From Paenibacillus plantarum (GTDB lineage: Bacteria > Bacillota > Bacilli > Paenibacillales > NBRC-103111), in NCBI RefSeq assembly GCF_013141695.1, contig NZ_WHNY01000079.1:1-44764 (forward strand): a stretch of 44,764 nt of DNA, written 5' to 3'. The translations under genes and the position numbers were made by a program. This document shows, piece by piece, positions 35,419 through 44,090 of this stretch. Each line of letters starts with the position of its first letter. The first letter of the stretch is position 1. Under the pieces are notes generated by a model. The model saw only the letters and a list, made by a program, of their open reading frames with translations, did no database searches and had not been told where the DNA came from.

Positions 35419-36945
35419 ATGACCAATTATGAGATAGTACTTGATCTATTGCCAGATGAATATTGGTGGGGCGGAAGGGTATCAGATGGAACAAGCATGC
35501 CGTTCGGCAGATCACAGTTCAGTGCTGACTTAGCAAAAGCAAGTGGTGCAAACCAAGCGGCTCCACTACTAGTTTCAAATAAAGGTCGTTACATTTGGAG
35601 TGAAGAGCCATTTGCTTTTGAGATAAATCAGGAGCAATTAGCTATTCATCGTGGGGCTTCGCGAATAACCGTAGGGGAAGGACATGGAAACTTACAAGGC
35701 GCATACAAGCATGCCTCACGCACTTTCTTTCCGCCAGTTCCAATAATTCCGGAGGAATTACTGTTTACAGCCCCTCAGTATAATTTGTGGATTGAGTTGT
35801 TATATGAACCGACGCAAGAAAAAGTAATGCAATATGCGAAAGATGTATTGGCATGCGGTATGCCGCCTGGTGTCATAATGATTGATGATAATTGGCACGA
35901 GCCATACGGAACATGGACATTTCATACTGGAAGGTTCCCTGATCCAAAAGGTATGGTAGATGAACTGCATGCACTTGGCTTTAAGGTAATGGTATGGGTA
36001 TGTCCGTTTATCAGCCCAGACTCGATTACATTTCGGAAACTGGAAACGACAGGCATTCTATTGAGGGATCGACATGGCAAGACGGCTATTCGTAAATGGT
36101 GGAATGGATATAGCGCAGTTCTAGATTGTACCAATCCGACAGCCGTCGAATGGATTCATCATCAACTTGATGTACTTCAAGACGAGTATGGGATTGATGG
36201 CTTTAAGTTAGATGCTGGCGACCTGGAGTTCTATGAAGGTGATGATTTAAGTTTTGTGAAGACAACGCCAAATGGTCAAAGTGAGGCTTGGGCCAAAGTA
36301 GGACTCAAGTATCCACTAAATGAATACCGAGCCTGCTGGAAGCTTGCAGGACAGCCATTGGTTCAAAGATTGAAGGACAAGCAGCATGTGTGGACTGGCA
36401 ATGGACTTGATTGTTTAATTCCCGATGGCCTTGCACAAGGTCTACTTGGATATGCATATTCATGCCCCGATATGATTGGGGGAGGGGAATTTAAGAGTTT
36501 CCTTTCCTCGGAGAAGTTGGATCCTGAGCTTATTGTACGTTCAGCACAATGCTCCGCATTGTTCCCCATGATGCAATTCTCAGCAGCACCGTGGCGAATT
36601 CTAGATGAGAAGCATCTGCGTTATTGTGTTGAGGCTGCTCAGTTACATGCTGCCTTTGGGGAGGAAATTCTTAAGCTCGCGAAAGAGTCAGCTGTTACTG
36701 GAGAACCCATTTTACGTCATATGGCTTACGAATTTCCAGAAGATGGTATGGAAACGATTACAGATCAGTTTATGTTGGGGAGTACTTTGCTAATCGCTCC
36801 TGTAGTTGTCAAAGGTGCGAGAGCTAGAGACGTTGTAATTCCTGCAGGTACTTGGGTTGGGGATGATGGTTTAATTGTATCGGGTCCGCAAAAGGTAAAC
36901 ATTGAAGTCCCACTTGGAAGATTGCCGTATTATAGAAAGAATTAA
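35419..36945 (+). CDS. GH31-family alpha-glycosidase
   Basis: 508 residues with AAGGAGTG before the ATG. The catalytic nucleophile is D265 in DGFKLDAGD and the general acid D351 in CPDMIGGG. Other barrel strands read GVIMIDDNWHEPYG, FKVMVWVCPFISPDS and QFSAAPWRI. The C-terminal beta-domain ends LLIAPVVVKGARARDVVIPAG. It is shorter than typical GH31 enzymes (700-800 residues), because the N-terminal sandwich is reduced. Without a signal peptide it should act inside the cell on imported alpha-linked oligosaccharide. Regulated by the divergent AraC protein, by position. Confidence 0.9.
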   Translation: MTNYEIVLDLLPDEYWWGGRVSDGTSMPFGRSQFSADLAKASGANQAAPLLVSNKGRYIWSEEPFAFEINQEQLAIHRGASRITVGEGHGNLQGAYKHASRTFFPPVPIIPEELLFTAPQYNLWIELLYEPTQEKVMQYAKDVLACGMPPGVIMIDDNWHEPYGTWTFHTGRFPDPKGMVDELHALGFKVMVWVCPFISPDSITFRKLETTGILLRDRHGKTAIRKWWNGYSAVLDCTNPTAVEWIHHQLDVLQDEYGIDGFKLDAGDLEFYEGDDLSFVKTTPNGQSEAWAKVGLKYPLNEYRACWKLAGQPLVQRLKDKQHVWTGNGLDCLIPDGLAQGLLGYAYSCPDMIGGGEFKSFLSSEKLDPELIVRSAQCSALFPMMQFSAAPWRILDEKHLRYCVEAAQLHAAFGEEILKLAKESAVTGEPILRHMAYEFPEDGMETITDQFMLGSTLLIAPVVVKGARARDVVIPAGTWVGDDGLIVSGPQKVNIEVPLGRLPYYRKN

Positions 36946-37224
36946 TTTGAGACGGGGAAGGTTCCAAAATCTGCGAGTAAAGGCATCAACATTTAGCATG
37001 AGTTTATCCTAGAAGATCGCGGTCATGAATACAGAACGGATCTGTGGACCAAGAACTTATAAAAATATGAAAGCTGATCGCCATCAAATTTTAATCCTTG
37101 TAATCGATTATACACAAATGATATTGCATTCATTCTTTGCATATAAAATCTGATTCGGGCGTTCACACCTTGACGCTGTATTAGCCTTGATGCTACTGTA
37201 ACTGATAACCATATATTCGAGAAA

Positions 37225-37484
37225 CGCGATTGATGATGAAGAGTAAACAAGTATTCGAATTGCAGAGAGCCCTGCATGGTAGTGTAAGAGGGTATTCGAG
37301 CTTGTAGAAAGAAGCCTCGGAGCATCAGACTGAAAGAGGGAGTAAGTCTGGCGGGTCTTCCCGTTATAGAAGAGATGTCGCAGTTAAATGCTGCATCTAT
37401 GAGCGGGTCCGTTGACCCAATCAAGGTGGTACCACGGAAGCGATGCCTTACGTCCTTGTTGAATGAGGATGAAGGGCTTTTTTT
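37225..37484 (+). promoter_or_regulatory. T-box riboswitch leader
   Basis: The conserved T-box AAGGTGGTACCACGG is at 37423-37437, and GAAGAGTA of Stem I at 37238-37245. The distal region has GCAGAGAGCC and ATGGTAGTGTAAG, and the right Stem I arm has GAAGCCTCGGAG (37311-37322). A terminator follows (GCCTT 37445-37449 with AAGGGC 37472-37477, inner TCCT/AGGA, then T-run to 37484). It senses uncharged tRNA. The codon aligned to the specifier position is GAA at 37311-37313, which would mean Glu, but I am unsure of the alignment. The gene it should control is broken (37535-37715). Confidence 0.9.
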
Positions 37485-37534
37485 ATTGTCTGAGAGTTTC
37501 TGTCTACAATCTCGAGGAGAAAGAAGGAACGGTT

Positions 37535-37715
37535 ATGAATCAAACCATGCTTGCCCAGCGACTATTTCCAGCTATTGAGAAGCTACGTCGGGCAACTAAT
37601 CCTTCAAACACAAAAAGAGACGATTGACGTACTCACGACTAAACTTGGTTTAACGGAATTGATGATGGTTCAGATCAACAAATACCGTGAAAAATATGCA
37701 TTAGAACCAGTTTAA
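37535..37715 (+). pseudogene. Broken ORF downstream of the T-box
   Basis: GAAGGAAC precedes the ATG at 37535. The first frame (MNQTMLAQRLFPAIEKLRRA) ends at a TGA at 37625-37627. Another frame starting at about 37603 continues (LQTQKETIDVLTTKLGLTEL ... KYREKYALEPV) to TAA at 37713-37715. One shift would join them to about 60 residues. No family recognised. It is too short to be an aminoacyl-tRNA synthetase or amino-acid enzyme, so the original T-box gene was probably lost. Confidence 0.5.
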
Positions 37716-37770
37716 CATATTCCAAATCAATGAGTAACGAGGAACTAATGATTTAGTAAATTCAGTTAGA

Positions 37771-37858
37771 GGGAACGCGGAGTACTGGGAAACTCGTACG
37801 CTCCGTGTGGAGCAGGGGAAAAGCTGGAGATCACTTCAAATGCTTACCTATTGCAACC
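37771..37858 (+). mobile_element. 3' end of a group II intron (domains V and VI), truncated
   Basis: Bases 37778-37805 fold as a domain V: CGGAG/CTCCG lower stem, a two-base CG bulge on the 3' side, then an upper stem capped by a GAAA tetraloop (GGGAAACTCGTACG). Domain VI-like sequence follows (GGGGAAAAGCTGGAGATCAC ... CTTACCTATTGC), of the type seen in Firmicute group II introns. Domains I-IV and any reverse transcriptase are absent, so only the last 90 bases remain. Confidence 0.55.
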
Positions 37859-37899
37859 AAGAGTTCAATCAATTCAGCATGAAGGCTACCGTGTATTTG

Positions 37900-37950
37900 T
37901 GAACTGGACCCCAATTGTTAGACACCATCTATTGATTGGGGTCCAGTTCA
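37900..37950. repeat. Perfect 16-bp inverted repeat of IS3-type terminal sequence
   Basis: TGAACTGGACCCCAAT (37900-37915) is repeated as its complement at 37935-37950, with 19 bases between. The first arm continues TGTTAGACACC, the typical inner sequence of IS3-type ends. Two ends this close suggest a collapsed insertion sequence. It could also act as a hairpin after the minus-strand gene at 37972. Confidence 0.6.
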
Positions 37951-37971
37951 TCTCGCGAGACCTGCTTCTAT

Positions 37972-38283
37972 TCAACATTGAACTGAAGTGACACGGTTTG
38001 ATAATCCGAGAAGCTGAGTCGATTGGAGACTGCCCCCGACCATTTGATCATCATAATGTGTCAAATAAAACGAGAGCGAAATTTGATTGGGAAGAACAAG
38101 CTGGATCCATTGACCCTTGCAAGCCTCTGCCTGTTGTGAATTTTGAATGGCAGTCCCGTTGCAAACTAATGAGTTATAAGATTGGCGGCTTAAAAATCCT
38201 GTTGCATAGTTGAAGTCGGCAGAGGTCACGTTGACTTGCAAATTAGTCCGATCGTCTAATTGGATGGTCACCCATTTATTCAT
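37972..38283 (-). CDS. Hypothetical 103-residue protein
   Basis: Starts MNKWVTIQLDDRTNLQVNVT and ends GLSNRVTSVQC, with beta-strand-like alternation and two cysteines. No signal peptide or known family, and no clear ribosome binding site before the ATG. It may be real: codon usage is balanced and the frame is uninterrupted. It ends 22 bases from the IS3-type palindrome. Confidence 0.45.
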   Translation of the reverse strand: MNKWVTIQLDDRTNLQVNVTSADFNYATGFLSRQSYNSLVCNGTAIQNSQQAEACKGQWIQLVLPNQISLSFYLTHYDDQMVGGSLQSTQLLGLSNRVTSVQC

Positions 38284-38393
38284 ACATTGTTAAATGTTAG
38301 AAATTAAAGTTGGGACTATACTCCTCAGAGTGAACTGATCATACATTGCTTCCACCATATGCAATGGAGTAGGCATTTGTGCACAATTCGAAA

Positions 38394-38411
38394 AGAGCCA
38401 CAGGTGGCTCT
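38394..38411. repeat. Short palindromic hairpin
   Basis: AGAGCCAC (38394-38401) and GTGGCTCT (38404-38411) with two bases between. No T-run follows. It lies before the small ORF at 38451. Confidence 0.5.
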
Positions 38412-38450
38412 GAACTCTCTCCCTAGTTTAAACAGGCTGCCGGTTCTCAG

Positions 38451-38651
38451 ATGCGAATAACTCCTTTAACACCTTCAATGACTTTTTATTGTCCCAATAC
38501 TAGGTTTGACATTGATATAGAGTTGGAACCAATTGATAAATTTCAAAATGCAACCATTGAACCACGTCCATTGATTGTGGGACATCAGAATTCAATACAA
38601 AGCATAACTCCTATTTTCCTGGCATCATCAGACGACGAACCAGTAGTATAG
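38451..38651 (+). CDS. Possible 66-residue hypothetical protein
   Basis: MRITPLTPSMTFYCPNTRFD followed by an acidic stretch (IDIELEPIDKF) and ending SSDDEPVV. No ribosome binding site is visible, so it may be a fragment or chance frame. No family recognised. Confidence 0.3.
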   Translation: MRITPLTPSMTFYCPNTRFDIDIELEPIDKFQNATIEPRPLIVGHQNSIQSITPIFLASSDDEPVV

Positions 38652-38763
38652 TTTATTGACAAGGGAAAAGTGATATGGAACTAGAATTACTAATCAACTG
38701 TAAAAGGAATAGAGATGAAACCTAAAATCGGAAATATCTATCATCAACTAAGGAGCGAGATTC

Positions 38764-39624
38764 TTGAACATTGTGAAACCCCTGCCTTCCATCGCGACGG
38801 GTCGTCGTCATACAGTCGGTCTTAAATCGGACGGCACGGTGACGGCCACTGGTGATAATAAATATGGCCAATGTGATGTAAGCGACTGGCGCAATATTGT
38901 GGCGGTTGCTGCTAGTAATGTTCATATGGCGACGAACACAGGTAATGCTCATACTATCGGTCTTAAATCAGACGGAACGGTTGTGGCTATAGGTTGGAAT
39001 AAGCATGACCAATGTGATGTGAGCGGCTGGCGCGAGATTGTAGCGGTAGCGGCTGGTTGGCGTCGTACCGTTGGGCTTAAATCGGATGGCACCGTGGTTG
39101 CTGTGGGTCGAAATAATGAAGGTCAATGCAATGTAAGTGGCTGGCGTGATATTGTGGCGATATCGGCTGGTGACTGGCATACCGTCGGTCTTAAATCGGA
39201 CGGAACGTTGACGATTGTGGGTAATAATCGGTATGGCCAATCCAATGCAAACGGCTGGCACGACATAGTGTCTGTAGCGGCAGGTTATCTTCATACCGTC
39301 GGACTTAAAGCGGACGGAACGGTGGTTGCTGTGGGTTTGAATAAGCATGACCAATGCGATGTAAGCGGCTGGCGTGGTATTATGGCGATAGCGGCGGGTA
39401 GTCATCATACCATCGGCCTTAAATCGGACGGTACTGTGGCGACTATGGGGGATAATAGATATGGCCAATGTGATGTAAGCGACTGGTACAATATTGTGGC
39501 AGTTGCGGCGGGTTGCGCTCATACCGTCGGTCTTAAATCGGACGGCACGGTGGTTGCTGTAGGTGACAATGAATATGGCCAATGCGATGTAAATGGCTGG
39601 AGTGGCATCCAACTGCGAAAATGA
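38764..39624 (+). CDS. RCC1-like repeat (beta-propeller) protein with an exact 114-nt period
   Basis: 286 residues from TTG at 38764, with AAGGAG (38750-38755) eight bases before it. Seven RCC1-type blades, each with HTVGLKSDGTVVAVG and YGQCDVSGW-like segments. The repeat unit recurs every 114 nt (38 codons) at 38956, 39070, 39184, 39298, 39412 and 39526. The first interval (38815 to 38956) is 141 nt, an extra nine codons. No signal peptide, so a cytosolic propeller, probably a protein-binding scaffold. The final blade ends GWSGIQLRK. Confidence 0.88.
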   Translation: MNIVKPLPSIATGRRHTVGLKSDGTVTATGDNKYGQCDVSDWRNIVAVAASNVHMATNTGNAHTIGLKSDGTVVAIGWNKHDQCDVSGWREIVAVAAGWRRTVGLKSDGTVVAVGRNNEGQCNVSGWRDIVAISAGDWHTVGLKSDGTLTIVGNNRYGQSNANGWHDIVSVAAGYLHTVGLKADGTVVAVGLNKHDQCDVSGWRGIMAIAAGSHHTIGLKSDGTVATMGDNRYGQCDVSDWYNIVAVAAGCAHTVGLKSDGTVVAVGDNEYGQCDVNGWSGIQLRK

Positions 39625-39663
39625 TGAGACCCATGGGAAACTATAGTTCAATGACATAACAAG

Positions 39664-39699
39664 AGAAGACTGCCTAAGATTTATGTTCGGCAGCCTTCT
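39664..39699 (+). terminator. Hairpin terminator after the RCC1-like gene
   Basis: AGAAGACTGCC (39664-39674) pairs with GGCAGCCTTCT (39689-39699), one internal mismatch. No long T-run. Confidence 0.55.
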
Positions 39700-39871
39700 C
39701 AACTATCGGGCTAGAGCGTGGAAAATAGATCCATTAAAGTTGTTGTAGTAACGCAACTTGGAAATTGATACACTGAAGATAAAGAACGTATGTTCCTTTT
39801 TGGCAAATTGGTTTTCTGCACAAACGATCGCGTAACATCTCTAAAGTACACCAAAAGTGGAGGATTAGTTA

Positions 39872-40684
39872 ATGTCAAATGGGGATTTTCCAAGAAATGA
39901 GATTGAAAAATCAGGTTATACAATAGTATTCCAAGATGATTTTGAGTTCGATGACTTAAACCTCGCGAATTGGCTTCCTTACTATTTACCTCAATGGAGC
40001 AGTCGTAAAAGCTCCAAAGCAAAGTACAGAATTGAAGATAGCTTTCTCGTCTTACAGATAAAAGAGGACCAACTGCCGTGGTGTCAAGAGTTCAATGATG
40101 ATGTGAAGGTCAGCAATCTCCAGACGGGGGTATATTCTGGGCCCGTTGGCAGTCAATTTGGTCAACACAAGTTCTCAAATAACTGTCTTGTCCGAGAAGA
40201 GCAAATGCTTGAAAGACTGTTTACCCCGCAGTATGGCTATTTTGAAATACGGGCAAAGGGAATCAAAAACCCCAATAACGTTTGTGCATTTTGGATGATT
40301 GGTTTTGAAGATCAACCCCATAAATCAGCCGAAATTTGCCCTTTTGAATTGAAGGGGTGGAATGTGGCTTCCGATACATGTACACTTGGATTTGGCATTC
40401 ATCCGTTCGGTGATCCGGAGATTCATGATGAATTTTTTGAAACAGAATTTCAACTCGACCCTACGCAGTTTCACCTTTACGCTGTCGATTGGACTGAAAA
40501 TGGCGTTGATTTTTATATCGATAACGAATTGATACATACATCTCGTCAATCACCACGATACCCCATGCAATTGATGCTTAACATTTATGAAATTCCTTCA
40601 AACGATAATACTTCAAGGGTAACGCAAGTATACCCCAGCGAGTTCAGTATTGATTATGTGCGTTGTTACCAGAAGAATTGTTAA
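39872..40684 (+). CDS. GH16-family beta-glucanase-like protein with substituted catalytic motif
   Basis: 270 residues with GGAGGA before the ATG. The jelly-roll fold is seen in YTIVFQDDFEFDDLNLANW at the start, YGYFEIRAKGIKNPNNVCAF, and WTENGVDFYIDNELIHTS. The usual E-x-D-x-x-E catalytic segment reads AEICPFELKG: nucleophile E154 and acid/base E159 are kept, but the central aspartate is C156. No signal peptide, which is unusual for GH16. It may be a divergent glucanase or a lectin-like relative. Confidence 0.75.
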   Translation: MSNGDFPRNEIEKSGYTIVFQDDFEFDDLNLANWLPYYLPQWSSRKSSKAKYRIEDSFLVLQIKEDQLPWCQEFNDDVKVSNLQTGVYSGPVGSQFGQHKFSNNCLVREEQMLERLFTPQYGYFEIRAKGIKNPNNVCAFWMIGFEDQPHKSAEICPFELKGWNVASDTCTLGFGIHPFGDPEIHDEFFETEFQLDPTQFHLYAVDWTENGVDFYIDNELIHTSRQSPRYPMQLMLNIYEIPSNDNTSRVTQVYPSEFSIDYVRCYQKNC

Positions 40685-40753
40685 TTCAAAGTATTCTAGG
40701 GGCTATCACCAGGTGGGTTTATAAGAGTTGCCTAAAACAAATGGGGGGTTGAA

Positions 40754-41339
40754 ATGATACGAGTCCATAGAAATATTGATCTTGTCCATGGTGTGAATCA
40801 TCTTTATACTAAGGGACTTGCTACATACCTCGGCAAAGAGATCAGGACAGTATTCTACGAAGCCTACGATTAAGGCGGAACAAACAATTTCTTATCATTC
40901 CTGGATACTTAAGTTTACTGTAAGCCAAGAACCATATTATGATCTTTGGGAAGCGGAAGATTCAGGGAATGGATACACAGAGGGACTTGATATTGCGGTC
41001 TCTATTATTCGATCACAAGACGAGGTATGTGACAATTTGGGTAGAACACCATGGTATCCCTTATTTAGTCAGAAGATTGCTATATCCCAAGGTGTTTATG
41101 AAGGCGGCTATGCTGTCAATGCAGTAAGATACCCCTCCGAAGAGTATATGACCAGCTGGTATTTAACCACTGATCTATATGATGGAAATGTTCAATCACT
41201 AATGGTGGTACATTACTATCACGTTGCGTTCAATCGTCCTGATTTGCTTAAGTACCTTGCACTCCCATTTGGATTTCGATTCTACGTATCAGCCACTGAA
41301 ATCGAAGTATGGTATGACGATAATGTAGCAAATATCTAA
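40754..41339 (+). pseudogene. Frameshifted hypothetical gene
   Basis: GGGGGG precedes the ATG at 40754. The first frame encodes 39 residues (MIRVHRNIDLVHGVNHLYTK ... YEAYD) and stops at 40871-40873. A one-base shift there continues IKAEQTISYHSWILKFTVSQ through about 155 further residues (GYTEGLDIAVSIIRSQDE, YPSEEYMTSWYLTTDLYDGN) to 41339. The combined protein would be about 195 residues. No family recognised. The second part has no ribosome site of its own near its internal ATG at 40818. Confidence 0.65.
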
Positions 41340-41346
41340 TAATTTC

Positions 41347-41384
41347 AACCACAATGAGACTAACCCTCGAGTTGTGGTTTTTTT
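41347..41384 (+). terminator. Rho-independent terminator
   Basis: AACCACAA (41347-41354) pairs with TTGTGGTT (41372-41379), followed by five T residues. Confidence 0.8.
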
Positions 41385-41526
41385 CTGTAGTTCAAGGCTG
41401 CCGCTGTTGTCAGTCTACAACATTAGATTCCGTAGAAAATGTCGAAATATGGAAGGAGTTTTATCGATTTTGTTGAATTTGTATTAAGAATCTCATAAGT
41501 ATATCACCGAAAAAAGGAGAACCACA

Positions 41527-43746
41527 ATGAAAAAAACAATAGTGCTCATGTTAGTGCTTTTTCTTATTTGCACACTTGCATCAGTTGCAGAAGCTCGAAC
41601 GTTAGCGGTTGACTTCGAACCGAACAACGAAAAAGGGAACAAGTATCAGTATGATATTCCGCCAAATGTACCGCTGCCGTATACAGTGAAAATTGTGGAT
41701 GAGAGTCTCACTCAGAAAAGTTTCAATTCCATTTTCCCAGGAACCGCTGTTTCATCAAATCCTGCTGTCGCTACAATTAGCACAGACGGAACGCTAGAAG
41801 GCCATTCCTACGGTTCAACGGTCATTTCCGTCACCTATGAAGGCAAAAGTCACACAAGGACTATTAACGTAATTAGGCCAAGTTCAATAAACTTTGAGAA
41901 GGATGAAATTGAACTGCTTGCGGGTCAGTATACACCTGCGTCCATCACCGCTTACTATATGTTTAATCTCATTGATCTAAGTACTACAGCAAATTTCGTC
42001 AGCAGTAATCCAGGTGTCGCAAACGTTTCAGGAGGTAAAATTAACGCCTTGAGTACTGGGACGACTACAATCACAGCTAATTTTGAAGGACGTTCAGACA
42101 CAATAACGGTCACTGTTAAACCCGGACTCTCTGGCGGTGTGCCGAGCAAACCAGCAGACCAAGGTTTCCATAGTCCAGATAAGCTCAACGCAATTCAGTA
42201 TTTAAATGACATTCGAGCGAAAATGGGACTCAAGCCGCTAATTGAAAATGAGTACTTAAATAACTCCGCGCAGCATCACAGTGATTATCTAGCCAAACAG
42301 AATATTGACCAGATTTATGCTAAAGGAGGGAGCCTACATGATGAGGATCTAAACAATGGCGGCATTAATAATCGGATTAATGTTTTTGGTTATAAAAACG
42401 GTTATGGCGAGGTTATTTCCCCTACGGATAACGAGAACAATCGAGGCATTCAATCGCTTATTAATGCTCCACTGCATCGTGCCATCATGATATCTCCTTA
42501 CTCACAAGATGTCGGGGTGGGATTAAACACTAGCGGGACACTTGACAATATGGTATTAAATTTAGGTTTCCAAAACCTTTATGGTGTAGATGAAGGCTAT
42601 AGGAATACGTATACTGTCAATTATCCTTATGACAATCAAAAAGATGTGCCCATCTTCTGGTATGCAAACGAAACGCCAAACCCATTATCCATATATCACA
42701 AAGAAGGAGCGAAAGTGGGGTATCCTATCTCTATCCATACCAGTAATATGAGGGAGCTTACATTCACTTCCGCATCGATTAGAGATGATAAGAACAATGA
42801 CGTTCCTTATTATCTTGCAGATCGATCCACAATGCCTCAAAGTATATCTGCTGATGTCATTCTGATTCCCAAAGAACCACTTAAGTCGGGAACTACATAC
42901 ACAGTTCACTTCGAAGGAGTGGGGGGCGGCACGAAGGTAACAAATGATTGGTCTTTTACAACACAACCTACACAGTTGTCACATATAGAGTTCGAATTTA
43001 AGAATGCTGATATCGTTGTAGGAGAACAGAAGAGATTCAAACTTACAGCATACTACACAGACAGCACGAATGAAGATATTACGACCAAAGCTCAGTATGT
43101 CATCGATCCAGTAAGCAAGATTGAACTGACTAATGGTTCCATGGTAGGCAAACTAGCTTATGACAATATTGTTGTGAAAGCAACTTATCAAAATAAAACT
43201 AGCACCATGAGTATCAAAGTAATTGGCCCCAATAAACCGGTGATTAATAAGTTTCCTGTATTTAATGACATTAAAGATCATTGGGCTAGTTTGGCAATTG
43301 AATGGGGAACCAATGAAGGCGTTATTGATGGATATGATGATGGTTCTTTTAAACCTAATAATTTAGTATCCGAAGCTGAGTTTATTACCATGCTGTTACG
43401 TGCATATAAAATCTCGCTTCAGGATGATCTTGTATCCACACATTGGGCTGATAAGTATTATAGTTTTGCAAAAGAATATAATTTTGCTACGTCCAATAAA
43501 GAAGATGCCCGGGATTCATTCATTAATCGTACGAGTGTCGCGGAGATCATTTCCGGTATTGATGGCATAAACAAATCCGGAAATGAGGCAATTCAGTACT
43601 TGCTCGATAAACGGTATTCCAATGGCAAGAATAGCGCTACGGTTGAAGGTTATGCCGGCAGTGAGAATCTTACAAGAGCAGAGGCCTTGCAGTTTATTAA
43701 GAATATCCTGGAGAATGGATTATCTCAAATTAAGAAACGCTACTAA
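41527..43746 (+). CDS. Secreted CAP-domain protein with Ig-like (BIG2) and S-layer homology domains
   Basis: 739 residues with AAAAAAGGAG before the ATG. Signal peptide cleaved after SVAEA (about residue 23). Two BIG2-type domains follow (VSSNPAVATISTDGTLEG, VSSNPGVANVSGGKINALS). A CAP/SCP-like domain spans about residues 217-350 (NAIQYLNDIRAKMGLKPLIE, HHSDYLAKQN, HRAIMISPYSQDVGVGLN). Another Ig-like region follows, then at least one clear SLH unit from about residue 577 (FNDIKDHWASLAIEWGTNEG, DDGSFKPNNLVSEAEFITML) and two more degenerate ones to the end. The SLH repeats anchor it to pyruvylated cell-wall polymer. CAP domains bind or process envelope molecules, so a surface role is likely. 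Confidence 0.88.
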   Translation: MKKTIVLMLVLFLICTLASVAEARTLAVDFEPNNEKGNKYQYDIPPNVPLPYTVKIVDESLTQKSFNSIFPGTAVSSNPAVATISTDGTLEGHSYGSTVISVTYEGKSHTRTINVIRPSSINFEKDEIELLAGQYTPASITAYYMFNLIDLSTTANFVSSNPGVANVSGGKINALSTGTTTITANFEGRSDTITVTVKPGLSGGVPSKPADQGFHSPDKLNAIQYLNDIRAKMGLKPLIENEYLNNSAQHHSDYLAKQNIDQIYAKGGSLHDEDLNNGGINNRINVFGYKNGYGEVISPTDNENNRGIQSLINAPLHRAIMISPYSQDVGVGLNTSGTLDNMVLNLGFQNLYGVDEGYRNTYTVNYPYDNQKDVPIFWYANETPNPLSIYHKEGAKVGYPISIHTSNMRELTFTSASIRDDKNNDVPYYLADRSTMPQSISADVILIPKEPLKSGTTYTVHFEGVGGGTKVTNDWSFTTQPTQLSHIEFEFKNADIVVGEQKRFKLTAYYTDSTNEDITTKAQYVIDPVSKIELTNGSMVGKLAYDNIVVKATYQNKTSTMSIKVIGPNKPVINKFPVFNDIKDHWASLAIEWGTNEGVIDGYDDGSFKPNNLVSEAEFITMLLRAYKISLQDDLVSTHWADKYYSFAKEYNFATSNKEDARDSFINRTSVAEIISGIDGINKSGNEAIQYLLDKRYSNGKNSATVEGYAGSENLTRAEALQFIKNILENGLSQIKKRY

Positions 43747-43755
43747 TATTATTAA

Positions 43756-43983
43756 AGGAACATTGATGGCGAGAAAACAAATGTACTAGATTGTGGAAAA
43801 GTTGAGTTGAGAGAAGGACTGGGTACAGAAGCTTATAATTACGGGATTCAAAAAGTCTTAAAACGAGAAATGAACGAAAATGAAAAACAATTCTTACTCG
43901 GAAAACCATTTAACGTTTTAGATATTCTATTCCCATTACTCCGCAAACATGACCAATGTTGCAGCTCTTTGGGGAGAAGGTAA
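43756..43983 (+). pseudogene. Fragment of a hypothetical gene
   Basis: An open frame of 75 codons without a start (NIDGEKTNVLDCGKVELREG ... GKPFNVLDILFPLLRKHD) ending at 43983. It begins right after the SLH gene. It looks like a real protein segment but I recognise no family. The codon choice is similar to the flanking AT-rich genes. Confidence 0.4.
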
Positions 43984-44090
43984 ACTTGAAAGACTTTCCC
44001 CAGGTGGTGAACAGTTTAGTTGACGGGATCATGGTCCCACGGGCAGTAACGTTGGACCCCGGCTACCGTTACTAAACCTCTAAAATACAA

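Noticed and set aside
38968..39702. 244-codon open frame on the minus strand across the RCC1-like gene
   Set aside because: It arises from the 114-nt periodicity of the plus-strand gene, has no ribosome site and reads as low-complexity Arg/Tyr/His-rich repeats.
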